Part shown: piece by piece, positions 24,219-31,848 of the stretch
Layout of the letters: each line of letters starts with the position of its first letter
Numbering within the stretch: position 1 is the stretch's first letter
Assembly: GCF_015710575.1 (NCBI RefSeq)
Contig: NZ_CP065373.1
Location: 5,332,001-5,396,000 of the forward strand
Source of the DNA: Mycolicibacterium mengxianglii
Lineage (GTDB): Bacteria; Actinomycetota; Actinomycetes; Mycobacteriales; Mycobacteriaceae
Reading direction: 5' to 3'
DNA: 64,000 nt
Made by a program: the position numbers and the translations under genes
Notes under the pieces: generated by a model
The model's database searches: none
Seen by the model: the letters and a program-made list of their open reading frames with translations, nothing else
What the model was told of the DNA's origin: nothing

Positions 24219-25544
24219 TCATGACGCGGCCTGCTCTTGGGGTTTGCTGCATGACAGGTGGGTGTCGCCTTGTCCGGCGACGACGGGCTTGCTGCAGACG
24301 ATGCAGCTGGGGTAGCTGGTGGCGGGCTTTCCTGCATAGGTGCGTCGGTGTTGGCGTGGTTCGGGGGGTGGGGTGCTGGGCAGCTTCGCGGGCATTACGG
24401 CTGGCGATGGCGTCCCAGTTTGGGGCAGGGAGCACTCGTGTGCGCTCTGCTCCCTGGGGTTTTCTGCGCCCTGCTCTACCCCCTCTGACCTCACAGGGAG
24501 CGCAGGGAGCGCAGGGAGCACGTGAGGGGGTGCTCCCTGCTCCGTGCTCTGTGCTGCTGGCAGAGACCAGAACCAAGGTCCGGGGTTGTTGGGGCGCTCA
24601 GCGACGACGTGCAAGCGCTTCTTCGCCCGCTTGGCCTGATCCTTGGAATAGCCGGCCGCATCGGCTGCCGAGAACACCTCGGTGGCCCGTACAGATCCGT
24701 TTGCCAGGAAGCTACTCAGCCAGCGTTGAACGTCCTGGGCTTCGTCGTCACCGTTGCCGCCGAGCAGGTCTCGGGCGTCGGTGGTGGTGTCCCCGAGCCA
24801 TTCGACCGAGCCGATCTCGGCGGGTCCGTCTTCGGTGTCGATGGTGGTGCTGACGATGCGGAATTCGACGGAGCGGTCGGTGCCCGCGTAGTTGGCTTTG
24901 GTGTTGGTCAGCACGCGGGTTCCGGCGTCTTCGTCTTCGGCGATTGACAGGACGCACCGGGCGACCTGGGACCAGGCGACGGAGCCGAGCATCAGTTGAC
25001 CGGAGTCCGCTCCTTGCCGTTTACCGAAGTGCGCCAGCCCGATGACGGTGACCTTGGCTCGGTCGGCCAGGGCTGCGATGGGCTCGAGGTACTGGCGCAC
25101 GGCGATGTCGTCGTTGCCGGAGAATCCGGACGGCACAACAGCCTTGGCGGGGTCGAGGAACAACATGGTGACGTTGTGCTCCTGGATCACCTCTTCGATG
25201 GCGCGCAGGTCTAGAGGGAACACCAGCGCACCGGTCATGCCATCGGTGTCGACGTCGATGAAGATCACCTTGTCCATGTCGGCGCCGGCCGCGATAAGGC
25301 GAGGCACGATTGCACCCTCGCGGGATTCCTCGGTACCGATCCACGCGACCGTGCCGCCGTTGCGGGTCTCACGTGCTGCCCACGACGATGCGACGGTGCT
25401 CTTGCCCTTGCCTTCTCGCGCGGCGAGCAGGTTGATGGCGTACTGGAGGATGAGGCCCATCTCCCACCACACCAGGCGCTTGGCCTTGACCTGTGAGCCA
25501 CGGGTGACGACCAGGCGGCGGCCATCCCAGTTGATCTCGCTCAC
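24219..25544 (-). CDS. AAA-family (RepA/DnaB-like) ATPase with C-terminal zinc ribbon
   Basis: A 441-residue replication-type ATPase. Walker A is REGKGKSTVASSWAA, Walker B MLFLDPAKAV, and VIGLAHFGKRQGADSG and SVAWSQVARCVLSI are the motif 3/4 region of hexameric RepA-like proteins. After about residue 300 comes a Pro/Ala/Leu-rich linker (VLPALPALP, made by 9-bp repeats in the DNA). A final zinc ribbon follows (CIVC then HLSC). The start is GTG with GGAG ahead, overlapping the DUF2742 gene. It is probably the element's replication initiator or helicase. Confidence 0.82.
   Translation of the reverse strand: MSEINWDGRRLVVTRGSQVKAKRLVWWEMGLILQYAINLLAAREGKGKSTVASSWAARETRNGGTVAWIGTEESREGAIVPRLIAAGADMDKVIFIDVDTDGMTGALVFPLDLRAIEEVIQEHNVTMLFLDPAKAVVPSGFSGNDDIAVRQYLEPIAALADRAKVTVIGLAHFGKRQGADSGQLMLGSVAWSQVARCVLSIAEDEDAGTRVLTNTKANYAGTDRSVEFRIVSTTIDTEDGPAEIGSVEWLGDTTTDARDLLGGNGDDEAQDVQRWLSSFLANGSVRATEVFSAADAAGYSKDQAKRAKKRLHVVAERPNNPGPWFWSLPAAQSTEQGAPPHVLPALPALPVRSEGVEQGAENPREQSAHECSLPQTGTPSPAVMPAKLPSTPPPEPRQHRRTYAGKPATSYPSCIVCSKPVVAGQGDTHLSCSKPQEQAAS
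24511..24540. repeat. 11-bp perfect hairpin and 9-bp tandem repeats inside the AAA gene linker
   Basis: GCAGGGAGCAC, an 8-nt loop, then GTGCTCCCTGC. Just before it on the plus strand, CAGGGAGCG is tandemly repeated (24494-24511), and another CAGGGAGCAC lies at 24426-24435. All lie in the low-complexity linker of the ATPase. Confidence 0.7.
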
Positions 25545-25837
25545 GCGTTCTCCTTGCGTCTGGGGATGTAGGCGCGGCCTCGACCGCGACCGACCTGCGA
25601 CCAGGGGGCCATGGTGGAGATTTCGCGGGATGCGTCGGCCATCGCCTCCTGCGCGGTCTCGACCCTCAGGCAGTGGTGTTCTCCGGCTGCAGCGAGTGCC
25701 AACAGCTTTCGGGGATCGGCGTCGGAGAGCGCACACCAGGCCGGCGTTCCAGCGGTCGGTAGGTTATTGGCCTGTCCGATCAGGGCGGTGATGAACTCGT
25801 GGGTGGGCCACCATGCGACGGCTTGTGAGTCGGTCAT
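25541..25837 (-). CDS. DUF2742 family protein
   Basis: A 98-residue protein: VAWWPTHEFITALIG, then GTPAWCALSDADPRKLLALAAAGEHHCLRVE across its centre. This is the pattern of DUF2742 proteins found in mycobacterial phiRv-like elements. Function unknown. GTGA overlap with the AAA ATPase and ATGA with the preceding small gene. Its presence is the best single link to the phiRv1/phiRv2 family. Confidence 0.8.
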   Translation of the reverse strand: MTDSQAVAWWPTHEFITALIGQANNLPTAGTPAWCALSDADPRKLLALAAAGEHHCLRVETAQEAMADASREISTMAPWSQVGRGRGRAYIPRRKENA

Positions 25838-26031
25838 CTGGCGACCTCCTCGTCGTCGACGAGCCGGAGTGTCCGTCCGCCTGATCGTTTTGAAAACGGT
25901 TCGCGGATACGGGTTTCTACGTTCTCAAGGATGACGATGGTGTCGGCGATTTCATGGTCCGTCAGCTCATCCATGCAGATTGCGCCAAGCAGGGTGTCGA
26001 GTCGGTTTTCGAGGTAGTCGCGGCTACTCAT
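25834..26031 (-). CDS. small hypothetical phage protein
   Basis: A 65-residue acidic protein (RDYLENRLDTLLGAICMDEL, DHEIADTIVILENVETRI) of mainly helical character. No family recognised. It overlaps its neighbours on both sides by a few bases, so it belongs to the same translation unit. Confidence 0.7.
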   Translation of the reverse strand: MSSRDYLENRLDTLLGAICMDELTDHEIADTIVILENVETRIREPFSKRSGGRTLRLVDDEEVAR

Positions 26032-26446
26032 GGCGCCCCACCGCCACAGCGTCGGCTACGAGCGCGTCAGTGGCCTTGTCGAGGCACACCGCGGCGTTGC
26101 GCAGGTTCCACAGCGCGTTCACGATGTCGACGATCGCGAACATTGGGGTGTCGTCGGGCAGCTCGCGGATGACAGTGTTGACGTCGGTGCGAATGCTGTC
26201 GATCTTCACCACGGCGGCCTGGAGGTAGTCGTCGGTTTCCGGTGTCCGTACCGGGGGCACGTAGTTGCGGCAGAACGTGCACACGTCGCCGGCGTGGACC
26301 GGTATCGTGCAGTGCTTGCACAGAGTTCGTGTCATGATGGTGTTGTCCAATCGGTTGTCAGATACGGGTTGGTGGCAGCGGCTCCCGCTCGATGCGTCAA
26401 CATCGAGATCCACGGGGGCCGTTTTGCTTGTGCGGGTGTTGGTCAT
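26024..26446 (-). CDS. small zinc-finger-like phage protein
   Basis: A 140-residue protein if started at 26446, where ATG overlaps the excisionase stop as ATGA; a start at 26335 gives 103 residues beginning MTRTLCKHC. A CKHC...CTFC pair suggests a zinc-binding knuckle, followed by a helical region (AIVDIVNALWNLRNAAVCL). Function unknown. The zinc knuckle plus position before the replication gene suggests nucleic-acid binding, but this is inference. Confidence 0.65.
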   Translation of the reverse strand: MTNTRTSKTAPVDLDVDASSGSRCHQPVSDNRLDNTIMTRTLCKHCTIPVHAGDVCTFCRNYVPPVRTPETDDYLQAAVVKIDSIRTDVNTVIRELPDDTPMFAIVDIVNALWNLRNAAVCLDKATDALVADAVAVGRHE

Positions 26447-26637
26447 GCAGCGCCGCGCGGATCGACGGCCTGGGCTTCCAAGCGGGACAGGTATTCGTCG
26501 ATCTGACGGTCGGTCGAGAACCTGCGGCGGTTGATCGTCACCGAGGCCAGTTCGCCAGAAGCCCACAGCCCGAACACTGTGCTGCGGCCAACGCCAAGCC
26601 GTGCGCCCACCTCGCGGTGATCGTTGTTCTTGTTCAT
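26443..26637 (-). CDS. excisionase-like winged-helix DNA-binding protein
   Basis: A 64-residue HTH_17/MerR-like protein: REVGARLGVGRSTVFGLWASGEL, then RRRFSTDRQIDEYL. This is the form of phage excisionases and recombination directionality factors. It is the first gene of the minus-strand unit, just below the repressor-operator palindrome, as expected for a gene turned on at induction. A GTG three bases earlier is a possible start. Confidence 0.8.
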   Translation of the reverse strand: MNKNNDHREVGARLGVGRSTVFGLWASGELASVTINRRRFSTDRQIDEYLSRLEAQAVDPRGAA

Positions 26638-26658
26638 CACTCCCCTTGTCGTGGTTAC

Positions 26659-26679
26659 TACGCACCAATGCGGTGCGTA
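26659..26679. promoter_or_regulatory. TACGCACC-N5-GGTGCGTA operator between excisionase and repressor
   Basis: A perfect 8-bp inverted repeat with a 5-bp centre, in the divergent gap (26638-26737) between the excisionase-like gene and the XRE repressor. One more half site, AGTGCGTA (26727-26734), overlaps a TACAGT -10-like element just before the repressor ATG. The arrangement suggests the repressor blocks the lytic side and tunes its own promoter. Confidence 0.65.
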
Positions 26680-26737
26680 CTCGTAGGTCTACCACATACG
26701 TGGAAAACACGCAACGAACGGGCTACAGTGCGTAGTT

Positions 26738-27265
26738 ATGACGAATTGGAAGCCATGGGCGACAGAGATGGTCGCAGGCGTCGCGGCCACCGTGAAGGCA
26801 CGCAGGACACTGATGGGGTTGACAGCTGCTGAACTTGCAGAGCTGACGTCGGTCGGAAAGCCGCTGAGTCGAGCGGTGATCTCAGATCTAGAAACCGGCC
26901 GTAAGAAAACACTCGATGTAGTCGAATTGGTCACGCTTGCAGAGGCTTTGAGGTGCTCGCCGCTTTCACTGCTGTTCCCGAATGCGCTCGACGATTGCGA
27001 GGAACTACCGGGCAAGACGGTGCCAGTTCGTGAGGTTCTCAGGTTGTGGGTCGACTACGACGAGGGAATTCGGATCGCTCTGGATCTCGCTAGAGTCGAG
27101 CGGCAACTCAGCCTCCTGCGGACCCTTTTGGAGCGGACTCTGCGTTACCAGCCCGACTACGACCCGAGTCGTGTACGCGGCCAAATCGAACTGCTAGAGG
27201 CTGATCGACTGAGACTGTCCGAGGCGTACACGAAGGCCGGCGAGGGGCGGTCGTCTGATGCCTAG
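26738..27265 (+). CDS. XRE-family phage repressor
   Basis: A 175-residue repressor. The N-terminal HTH is TAAELAELTSVGKPLSRAVISDLETGR, followed by the typical LAEALRCSPLSLLFP. The C-terminal half is a predicted coiled coil (VERQLSLLRTLLERTLRY, IELLEADRLRLSEAY), probably for oligomerisation. There is no LexA-like protease domain, so SOS-type self-cleavage is not expected. ATG lies 8 nt after a TACAGT -10-like element, so the message may be nearly leaderless. It overlaps the integrase gene by eight bases, so immunity and integration are co-expressed. Confidence 0.85.
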   Translation: MTNWKPWATEMVAGVAATVKARRTLMGLTAAELAELTSVGKPLSRAVISDLETGRKKTLDVVELVTLAEALRCSPLSLLFPNALDDCEELPGKTVPVREVLRLWVDYDEGIRIALDLARVERQLSLLRTLLERTLRYQPDYDPSRVRGQIELLEADRLRLSEAYTKAGEGRSSDA

Positions 27266-28418
27266 GCAGCGGATGGGGCCGGGTGAACATGGCCGGATCA
27301 GTGAAAGTGCCAGCGGCGGAATATTCTTCGCGTCGACGTACGTGCGCGACGGTGACGGGGTGCGGCGACGGGTGGAGCGGTCGAGCGCGAAGTCGATCGA
27401 GGACGCCCGACGACTCCTGCAACGGCATCTGAAACAGCGCCGAACTCCACTATCTGGCCAGGAGGTTACCGACCGCACCACGCTGGCCGAGTTGTTCGAA
27501 CTGTGGATCGAGGCGAAGGCAGACGAGGATGGCGTGAGCGAACAGACAGCCGGTCAGTACCGGGCGGTCTGGGAGAAGCACGGCGCGGGCCAGCTCGGCG
27601 CTCTGACGGTGACGGAGTTGCCGACCAGCCGTGTCAATGCACACCTGAAACTGATGGGTGCGACCACACAGGCGAAGCGATTGCGGATGATCCTGAGAGG
27701 GATGTTCACTCTGGCGGTCGGTTTCGACGTTCTGGACGTAAACCCCGTCAGGGAAGCCAAGATCACCAAGACGGCTACGAAAACACCGAAGGCAGCGACG
27801 TCGGACCAGTTCCACCAGGTTCGGGCGGCGGTGCGGGCCTATTCGGAGAAACAGGGGCCGGGACCGCAGCCCGGTGCGCAGCTACTTGCGTTCGTCGATC
27901 TGTTGACGGCGACAGGGGCCAGACCCAACGAGGTGCTGGCGTTGCGGTGGTCCGATGTTGATCTTGATGCCGATCCCCCCACGGTGTCGATCACCGGGAC
28001 CCTTATCGACCACGGCAGGATCGTTGGCAAGCCGCTGCACCGGCAGGACGTCAGGAAGGGCGCGGCACCGGCTCACACCGTGTTCCTCCCAGAGTTCGGC
28101 GTTGAGGCGCTGGCGGCCATCGAGGGCCGGCGGGGCACCGACGACCCGGTGTTCGCCAACCGGACGGGCGGGTGGATGTCGCTGGCCAATATGCGGCGGG
28201 CATTGCGCGCCGCGCTCCCAGAGGATCTGTCGTGGATCACTCCGCATTCATTCCGGCGCACCGTCGCCACGGTGGTCAGGAACGCTCACGGACCTGCTTT
28301 TGCGCAGCAGCAGCTGTCGCACGCGAAGCTCGACACCACCGAGAAGCACTATCTGGAACGGCAGACCCACGGCCCTGATGTACGGGCCACGCTGGATGCG
28401 TTCATGAGTGGTGGATGA
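27258..28418 (+). CDS. tyrosine site-specific integrase
   Basis: A 386-residue phage integrase. The N-terminal arm-binding region is followed by a SAM-like core-binding domain (TLAELFELWIEAKADEDGVSEQTAGQYRAVW spread over residues 75-105). The catalytic domain has Arg in TGARPNEVLALRW, HSFRR (His-x-x-Arg), the second His in LSHAKLDTTEKH and Tyr in HYLER. All catalytic residues are present, so it should be active. The gene ends 68 bp before the att core at tRNA-Arg, the usual place for an integrase. Confidence 0.95.
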   Translation: MPRQRMGPGEHGRISESASGGIFFASTYVRDGDGVRRRVERSSAKSIEDARRLLQRHLKQRRTPLSGQEVTDRTTLAELFELWIEAKADEDGVSEQTAGQYRAVWEKHGAGQLGALTVTELPTSRVNAHLKLMGATTQAKRLRMILRGMFTLAVGFDVLDVNPVREAKITKTATKTPKAATSDQFHQVRAAVRAYSEKQGPGPQPGAQLLAFVDLLTATGARPNEVLALRWSDVDLDADPPTVSITGTLIDHGRIVGKPLHRQDVRKGAAPAHTVFLPEFGVEALAAIEGRRGTDDPVFANRTGGWMSLANMRRALRAALPEDLSWITPHSFRRTVATVVRNAHGPAFAQQQLSHAKLDTTEKHYLERQTHGPDVRATLDAFMSGG

Positions 28419-28486
28419 AAGTAGCGGGAAAGTATCAACTGCGGGCGTGTCGACTGCTGCCGCTCAAGTTGTTTCCGCTGGTACTG

Positions 28487-28522
28487 AGTGCGCCCGAAGG
28501 GATTCGAACCCCTAACCTTCTG
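28487..28522. repeat. right attachment site in the 3' end of tRNA-Arg
   Basis: 36 bp shared exactly with 18250-18285. The element supplies or preserves the end of the tRNA, so tRNA-Arg stays intact on this side. Confidence 0.93.
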
Positions 28523-28561
28523 ATCCGTAGTCAGATGCTCTATCCGTTGAGCTACGGGCGC
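28489..28561 (-). tRNA. tRNA-Arg (ACG)
   Basis: A 73-nt cloverleaf on the minus strand. The acceptor GCGCCCG pairs with CGGGCGC, the anticodon loop is CTACGGA (anticodon ACG), the T loop is GGTTCGAATCC, and A is the discriminator base. CCA is not encoded. It is the integration target of the element. Confidence 0.96.
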
Positions 28562-28587
28562 TTGGTCGTACATATTCAGTTATATGG

Positions 28588-28676
28588 CGGAGGCGAGAGG
28601 ATTTGAACCTCCGGTCCCGTTTAAGCGGGACAACTCATTAGCAGTGAGTCCCATTCGGCCGCTCTGGCACGCCTCC
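28588..28676 (-). tRNA. tRNA-Ser (GCT)
   Basis: An 89-nt class II tRNA on the minus strand. The acceptor GGAGGCG pairs with CGCCTCC, the anticodon loop is CTGCTAA (anticodon GCT), and a long variable arm (GTCCCGCTTAAACGGGAC) is present. It is separated from tRNA-Arg by 26 bp, in the same orientation. Confidence 0.96.
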
Positions 28677-28763
28677 TTGAATGTCCTTGGAGATTACCGG
28701 ACCCGCTTGGAGCACCGGAACCGCCGAGGAGGAAGCGTACATGGCCTCACATATGCTGACCAA

Positions 28764-29813
28764 ATGACCGCCCGACTGCGCCCGTTGATGGCCGACCTTC
28801 CGGCCTACACGCCAGGCAAAACAGTTCCCGGCGCGATCAAGCTGGCCAGCAACGAAACCGTCGACGGACCGCTGCCCAGCGTGCTCGCTGCGATCGACAA
28901 CGCCGCCAAGACGCTGAACCGCTACCCGGACAACGGCTACCTCGAACTCAAGGAACACCTGGCCAAGCACGTCGACTTCGCGCCGGAGAACATCGCCGCC
29001 GGCGCCGGTTCGGTGAGCCTGTGTCAGCAGCTGATCCAGATCACCGCCTCGGTGGGCGACGAGGTGATGTTCGGCTGGCGGGCCTTCGAGGTGTACCCGC
29101 TGCAGGTGCGTGTGGCCGGCGCCACCCCGATCCAGGTCCCGCTGAAAGATCACACCCACGATCTGGACGCGATGCTGGCCGCGGTCACCGACCGCACCCG
29201 GCTGATCTTCATCTGCAACCCCAACAATCCGACCTCCACGGTCGTCGACCCGGACAAGCTCGCCGCGTTTGTCGACGCCGTACCCAGCGATGTCCTGATC
29301 GCCATCGACGAGGCCTACGTCGAGTACGTCCGCGACGGGTTGGTACCCGACAGCCTGGGGCTGGTGCGCAGCCACTCCAACGTGGTGGTGCTGCGGACGT
29401 TCTCCAAGGCCTACGGACTGGCCGGCGCCCGCGTCGGTTACGCCGTCGGAGATCCGGAGATCATCACCGCGCTCGGCAAGGTCTACGTACCCTTCACCGC
29501 CACCAGCCTCAGCCAGGCCGCCGCCATCGCCTCGATCGACGCCGCCGAGGAACTGATGGCCCGCACCGACGCCGTCGTCGAGGAACGGACCAGGGTGGCG
29601 GCGGCGCTGCGCCACGCGGGGTATGAGCTGCCGGACTCACAAGCCAACTTCGTCTGGTTGCCGCTGGGGCCCGGCCGGACAGCCGATTTTGTGGAACAGG
29701 CCGCGAACGCCCGGCTCCTGGTACGGCCGTACGGCACTGACGGCGTACGGGTGACCATCGGGGCCCCGTACGAGAACGACGCCTTCCTGGAATTCGCCCA
29801 GGGCTGGATCTGA
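28764..29813 (+). CDS. pat: aromatic/histidinol-phosphate-type aminotransferase Pat (HisC2)
   Basis: A 349-residue fold-type I aminotransferase closely similar to M. tuberculosis Rv3772. It starts MTARLRPLMADLP, with KTVPGAIKLASNETVDGPLP, the CNPNNPTSTVV substrate loop, DEAYVEYV, the PLP lysine in TFSKAYGLAGARVGYA, and a C-terminal RPYGTDGVRVTIG. The family transaminates phenylalanine or related amino acids with 2-oxo acids, and some members act on histidinol phosphate. The start at 28764 matches the M. tuberculosis protein. It stands alone downstream of the divergent tRNA genes. Confidence 0.92.
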   Translation: MTARLRPLMADLPAYTPGKTVPGAIKLASNETVDGPLPSVLAAIDNAAKTLNRYPDNGYLELKEHLAKHVDFAPENIAAGAGSVSLCQQLIQITASVGDEVMFGWRAFEVYPLQVRVAGATPIQVPLKDHTHDLDAMLAAVTDRTRLIFICNPNNPTSTVVDPDKLAAFVDAVPSDVLIAIDEAYVEYVRDGLVPDSLGLVRSHSNVVVLRTFSKAYGLAGARVGYAVGDPEIITALGKVYVPFTATSLSQAAAIASIDAAEELMARTDAVVEERTRVAAALRHAGYELPDSQANFVWLPLGPGRTADFVEQAANARLLVRPYGTDGVRVTIGAPYENDAFLEFAQGWI

Positions 29814-29855
29814 GGGGACCGTGTCCGATGCGTTCTGGACACACTGACAGCGCGT

Positions 29856-30440
29856 CTACCGCTGCGGCGAACGGCCGGTGAAGGCCAGCAGCCGCTCGAA
29901 AGCCGAAGCATCACTGCGAGTCTCGACGGGCTGGCCGAAGCCGGCGAATTCCCGGCCCTCCGGCGTGATGATGGCCTCGGCCTTGTCCAGCACGTACTGG
30001 GCCAGCGTGTCCGAGACGTCGAGTTCGCGGTCCATGGCCGCTGCGTAGTCCCAGCCGTGCACCAGGAACTCCAGCCCCAGGATGCTGACGGCAGCCGGCG
30101 CGGGGAACTCACCGGGCCCCAGCGACACCGTGCCGTCCAGCCCACGACGATGCCACGCATCCAGTGCCGACCGCGCCGCTGCGACGACCCGGCGGTCTAC
30201 CGCGTCGTCGCCGTCGTCGTCCGGAAATTCGGCGCCGGCAGCGCCGCCGATCGCGGTGATGGACGAGACCAGGTGCTCAGTCAATCCGGCGATGTCGAAC
30301 TCGCGGCACGGAGTCTGCCTGGACATATCCTCACGCGCAATGGGATGAATGGCGCTCAGCAGCACCGTCAGTGTGGCCTCCGCGCAAGCCAATTCGTCGA
30401 TGGGTGGGGTGGACACCTGTTGGTAAGTCACGTCGGGCAT
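29856..30440 (-). CDS. TIGR03086-type mycothiol-dependent (DinB/MDMPI-fold) protein
   Basis: A 194-residue protein of the mycothiol-maleylpyruvate-isomerase N-terminal fold. LSAIHPIAREDMSRQTPCREFDIAGLTEHLV carries the usual N-terminal helices, and LGLEFLVHGWDYAAAM carries the second metal-ligand region (HGWD). M. tuberculosis Rv3773c occupies the same position after pat. The family binds a divalent metal and often uses mycothiol; the substrate is unknown. GGGGAG two bases before ATG supports the start. It is convergent with pat. Confidence 0.82.
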   Translation of the reverse strand: MPDVTYQQVSTPPIDELACAEATLTVLLSAIHPIAREDMSRQTPCREFDIAGLTEHLVSSITAIGGAAGAEFPDDDGDDAVDRRVVAAARSALDAWHRRGLDGTVSLGPGEFPAPAAVSILGLEFLVHGWDYAAAMDRELDVSDTLAQYVLDKAEAIITPEGREFAGFGQPVETRSDASAFERLLAFTGRSPQR

Positions 30441-30485
30441 GCTCCCCACGCTATGCCTGTCCCCCGACGGACTACCGTCGTCACC

Positions 30486-30779
30486 ATGAAGGCGCTCGCA
30501 ATCACGGCACTCGCTGCGGCGTGCGTCCTGTCCGGGTGCACCCGGACCGTCGACGGCACGGTGGCCCAGACCATCGAGCCACTGACGGTGGACGGCATGA
30601 CGTGCGCGGAATTCTCCACACTCGGGGACAAGGACCGGATGACGGTGATCGACGAGGTTCTCCCCAAGGAGGACACGGGCAACCGACGGGTCTTCATCGT
30701 GGGGATGTCGCAGATGCTGTGCAAGATGGTGCCCGAGGCTCAGGTCAAGCAGGTACTGAACGGCTTCAACAGACCCTGA
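30486..30779 (+). CDS. small lipoprotein
   Basis: A 97-residue protein with a lipoprotein signal (MKALAITALAAACVLSGC); the lipobox LSGC puts the lipidated Cys at about residue 18. The mature part is short, with two further Cys (MTCAEF, QMLCKM) that could form a disulfide. No domain recognised. An earlier ATG at 30453 would add residues before the signal and is less likely. It is divergent from the MDMPI-fold gene. Confidence 0.75.
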   Translation: MKALAITALAAACVLSGCTRTVDGTVAQTIEPLTVDGMTCAEFSTLGDKDRMTVIDEVLPKEDTGNRRVFIVGMSQMLCKMVPEAQVKQVLNGFNRP

Positions 30780-30816
30780 CCGGGCAATACCCAACCAACC
30801 GGTTAGCCTGGCGACC

Positions 30817-31641
30817 ATGGATGACGTCTACGAATCGGTCTCCGTCGAGATCAAGGACCGCGTGGCGCAGGTGACGCTGCTCGGCCCCGGCAAGGGCAAT
30901 TCGATGGGCCCCGCGTTCTGGGCCGAACTTCCGGTGGTCTTCCGCGCACTGGATGCCGATCCGGGCGTACGGGCGATCGTGCTCACCGGTTCGGGCAAGC
31001 ACTTCAGTTACGGCCTGGATCTGGCCGCCATGGGCGACACCCTCGGGCCGATGATGGCCGACGGGGCACTGGCCCGGCCGCGCGCCGACTTCCACGCGCG
31101 GCTCAAGAGCATGCAGGACGCGATCACCGCGGTGGCCGACTGCCGCACCCCGGTGATCGCGTCGGTGCACGGCTGGTGCATCGGCGGCGGCGTCGACCTG
31201 ATCAGCGCCGTCGACTTCCGTTACGCCAGCGCGGACGCGAAATTCTCCGTACGTGAAGTGAAACTGGCCATCGTCGCCGACGTCGGCAGCCTGGCCCGGC
31301 TGCCGCTGATCCTGTCCGACGGTCACCTGCGTGAACTGGCGCTGACCGGCAAGGACATCGATGCCCGTCGCGCCGAGAAAATCGGCCTGGTCAACGACGT
31401 CTACGACGATGCCGAAGCATCGCTGGCGGCCGCGCATGCCACCGCTGCCGAGATCGCCGCCAACCCGCCGCTGGTGGTGCAGGGCATCAAGGACGTGCTC
31501 GACGAGCAGCGCACCGCGCAGGTCTCGGCGAGCCTGCGGTACGTGGCGGCCTGGAACTCGGCCTTTCTGCCGTCCAAGGATCTGACCGAGGGCATCACCG
31601 CGATGTTCGCCAAACGCCCGCCGGAGTTCACCGGCGAATGA
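30817..31641 (+). CDS. echA21: enoyl-CoA hydratase/isomerase family protein EchA21 (dienoyl-CoA isomerase-like)
   Basis: A 274-residue crotonase, syntenic with M. tuberculosis Rv3774. The oxyanion-hole segments are GSGKHFSYGLDLAAM and VHGWCIGGGVDLI. The pair of acidic residues in REVKLAIVADVGSLARLP matches the Glu and Asp of delta3,5-delta2,4-dienoyl-CoA isomerases rather than the two Glu of hydratases. Isomerisation of dienoyl-CoA in unsaturated fatty-acid oxidation is therefore the best guess. Confidence 0.88.
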   Translation: MDDVYESVSVEIKDRVAQVTLLGPGKGNSMGPAFWAELPVVFRALDADPGVRAIVLTGSGKHFSYGLDLAAMGDTLGPMMADGALARPRADFHARLKSMQDAITAVADCRTPVIASVHGWCIGGGVDLISAVDFRYASADAKFSVREVKLAIVADVGSLARLPLILSDGHLRELALTGKDIDARRAEKIGLVNDVYDDAEASLAAAHATAAEIAANPPLVVQGIKDVLDEQRTAQVSASLRYVAAWNSAFLPSKDLTEGITAMFAKRPPEFTGE

Positions 31642-31663
31642 CACCACGCCGACGGACTGAGAG

Positions 31664-31750
31664 CGGTGGCGGAGGGATTTGAACCCCCGGACGGTGTTAG
31701 CCGTCTCTCGCTTTCAAGGCGAGTGCATTAGGCCGCTCTGCCACGCCACC
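31664..31750 (-). tRNA. tRNA-Ser (TGA)
   Basis: An 87-nt class II tRNA on the minus strand. The acceptor GGTGGCG pairs with CGCCACC, the anticodon loop is CTTGAAA (anticodon TGA), and a long variable arm (GACGGCTAACACCGTC) is present. It is convergent with echA21, 22 bp away. Confidence 0.96.
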
Positions 31751-31791
31751 GCCGACAAGACTAACGGTGACAGTCCCGGTGCCGAAATCGA

Positions 31792-31830
31792 CGTCTGGGC
31801 GTGAATCCCAGGGGAACTCACGCCCAAACG
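31792..31830. terminator. strong hairpin, possible MarR-gene terminator
   Basis: CGTCTGGGCGTGA and TCACGCCCAAACG pair over 12 of 13 bases around a 13-nt loop. It lies between the 3' end of the minus-strand MarR gene and the 5' side of tRNA-Ser. There is no U-run, as is usual for mycobacterial terminators. Confidence 0.5.
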
Positions 31831-31848
31831 TGCGTGTGACTGCACGGG

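Larger units (their letters stand above)
18250..28522. mobile_element. tailless phage-like integrative element (phiRv1/2-like or capsid-forming satellite) in tRNA-Arg
   Basis: A 10.27-kb insertion bounded by 36-bp direct repeats. Right to left it holds integrase and XRE repressor (plus strand), then a long minus-strand unit: excisionase-like, three small proteins including DUF2742, AAA ATPase, a small protein, HNH, large terminase, portal, small protein, scaffold-like, major capsid and connector-like. One small gene (23193-23456) is opposite. There are no tail, tape-measure, lysis or prohead-protease genes. M. tuberculosis phiRv1/phiRv2 have a similar size and content, and capsid-forming phage-inducible islands have the same gene set and borrow tails from a helper. 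All reading frames look intact. Confidence 0.9.

Noticed and set aside
23714..24853. 379-codon plus-strand frame inside the element
   Set aside because: It lies opposite three tightly overlapping minus-strand genes with good ribosome sites; its product is Arg/Ser/Trp-rich shadow sequence.
26738..27265. integration-dependent immunity (attP inside the repressor gene)
   Set aside because: Some mycobacteriophages place attP in the repressor gene, but here the att cores lie at 18250 and 28487, well away from the repressor.
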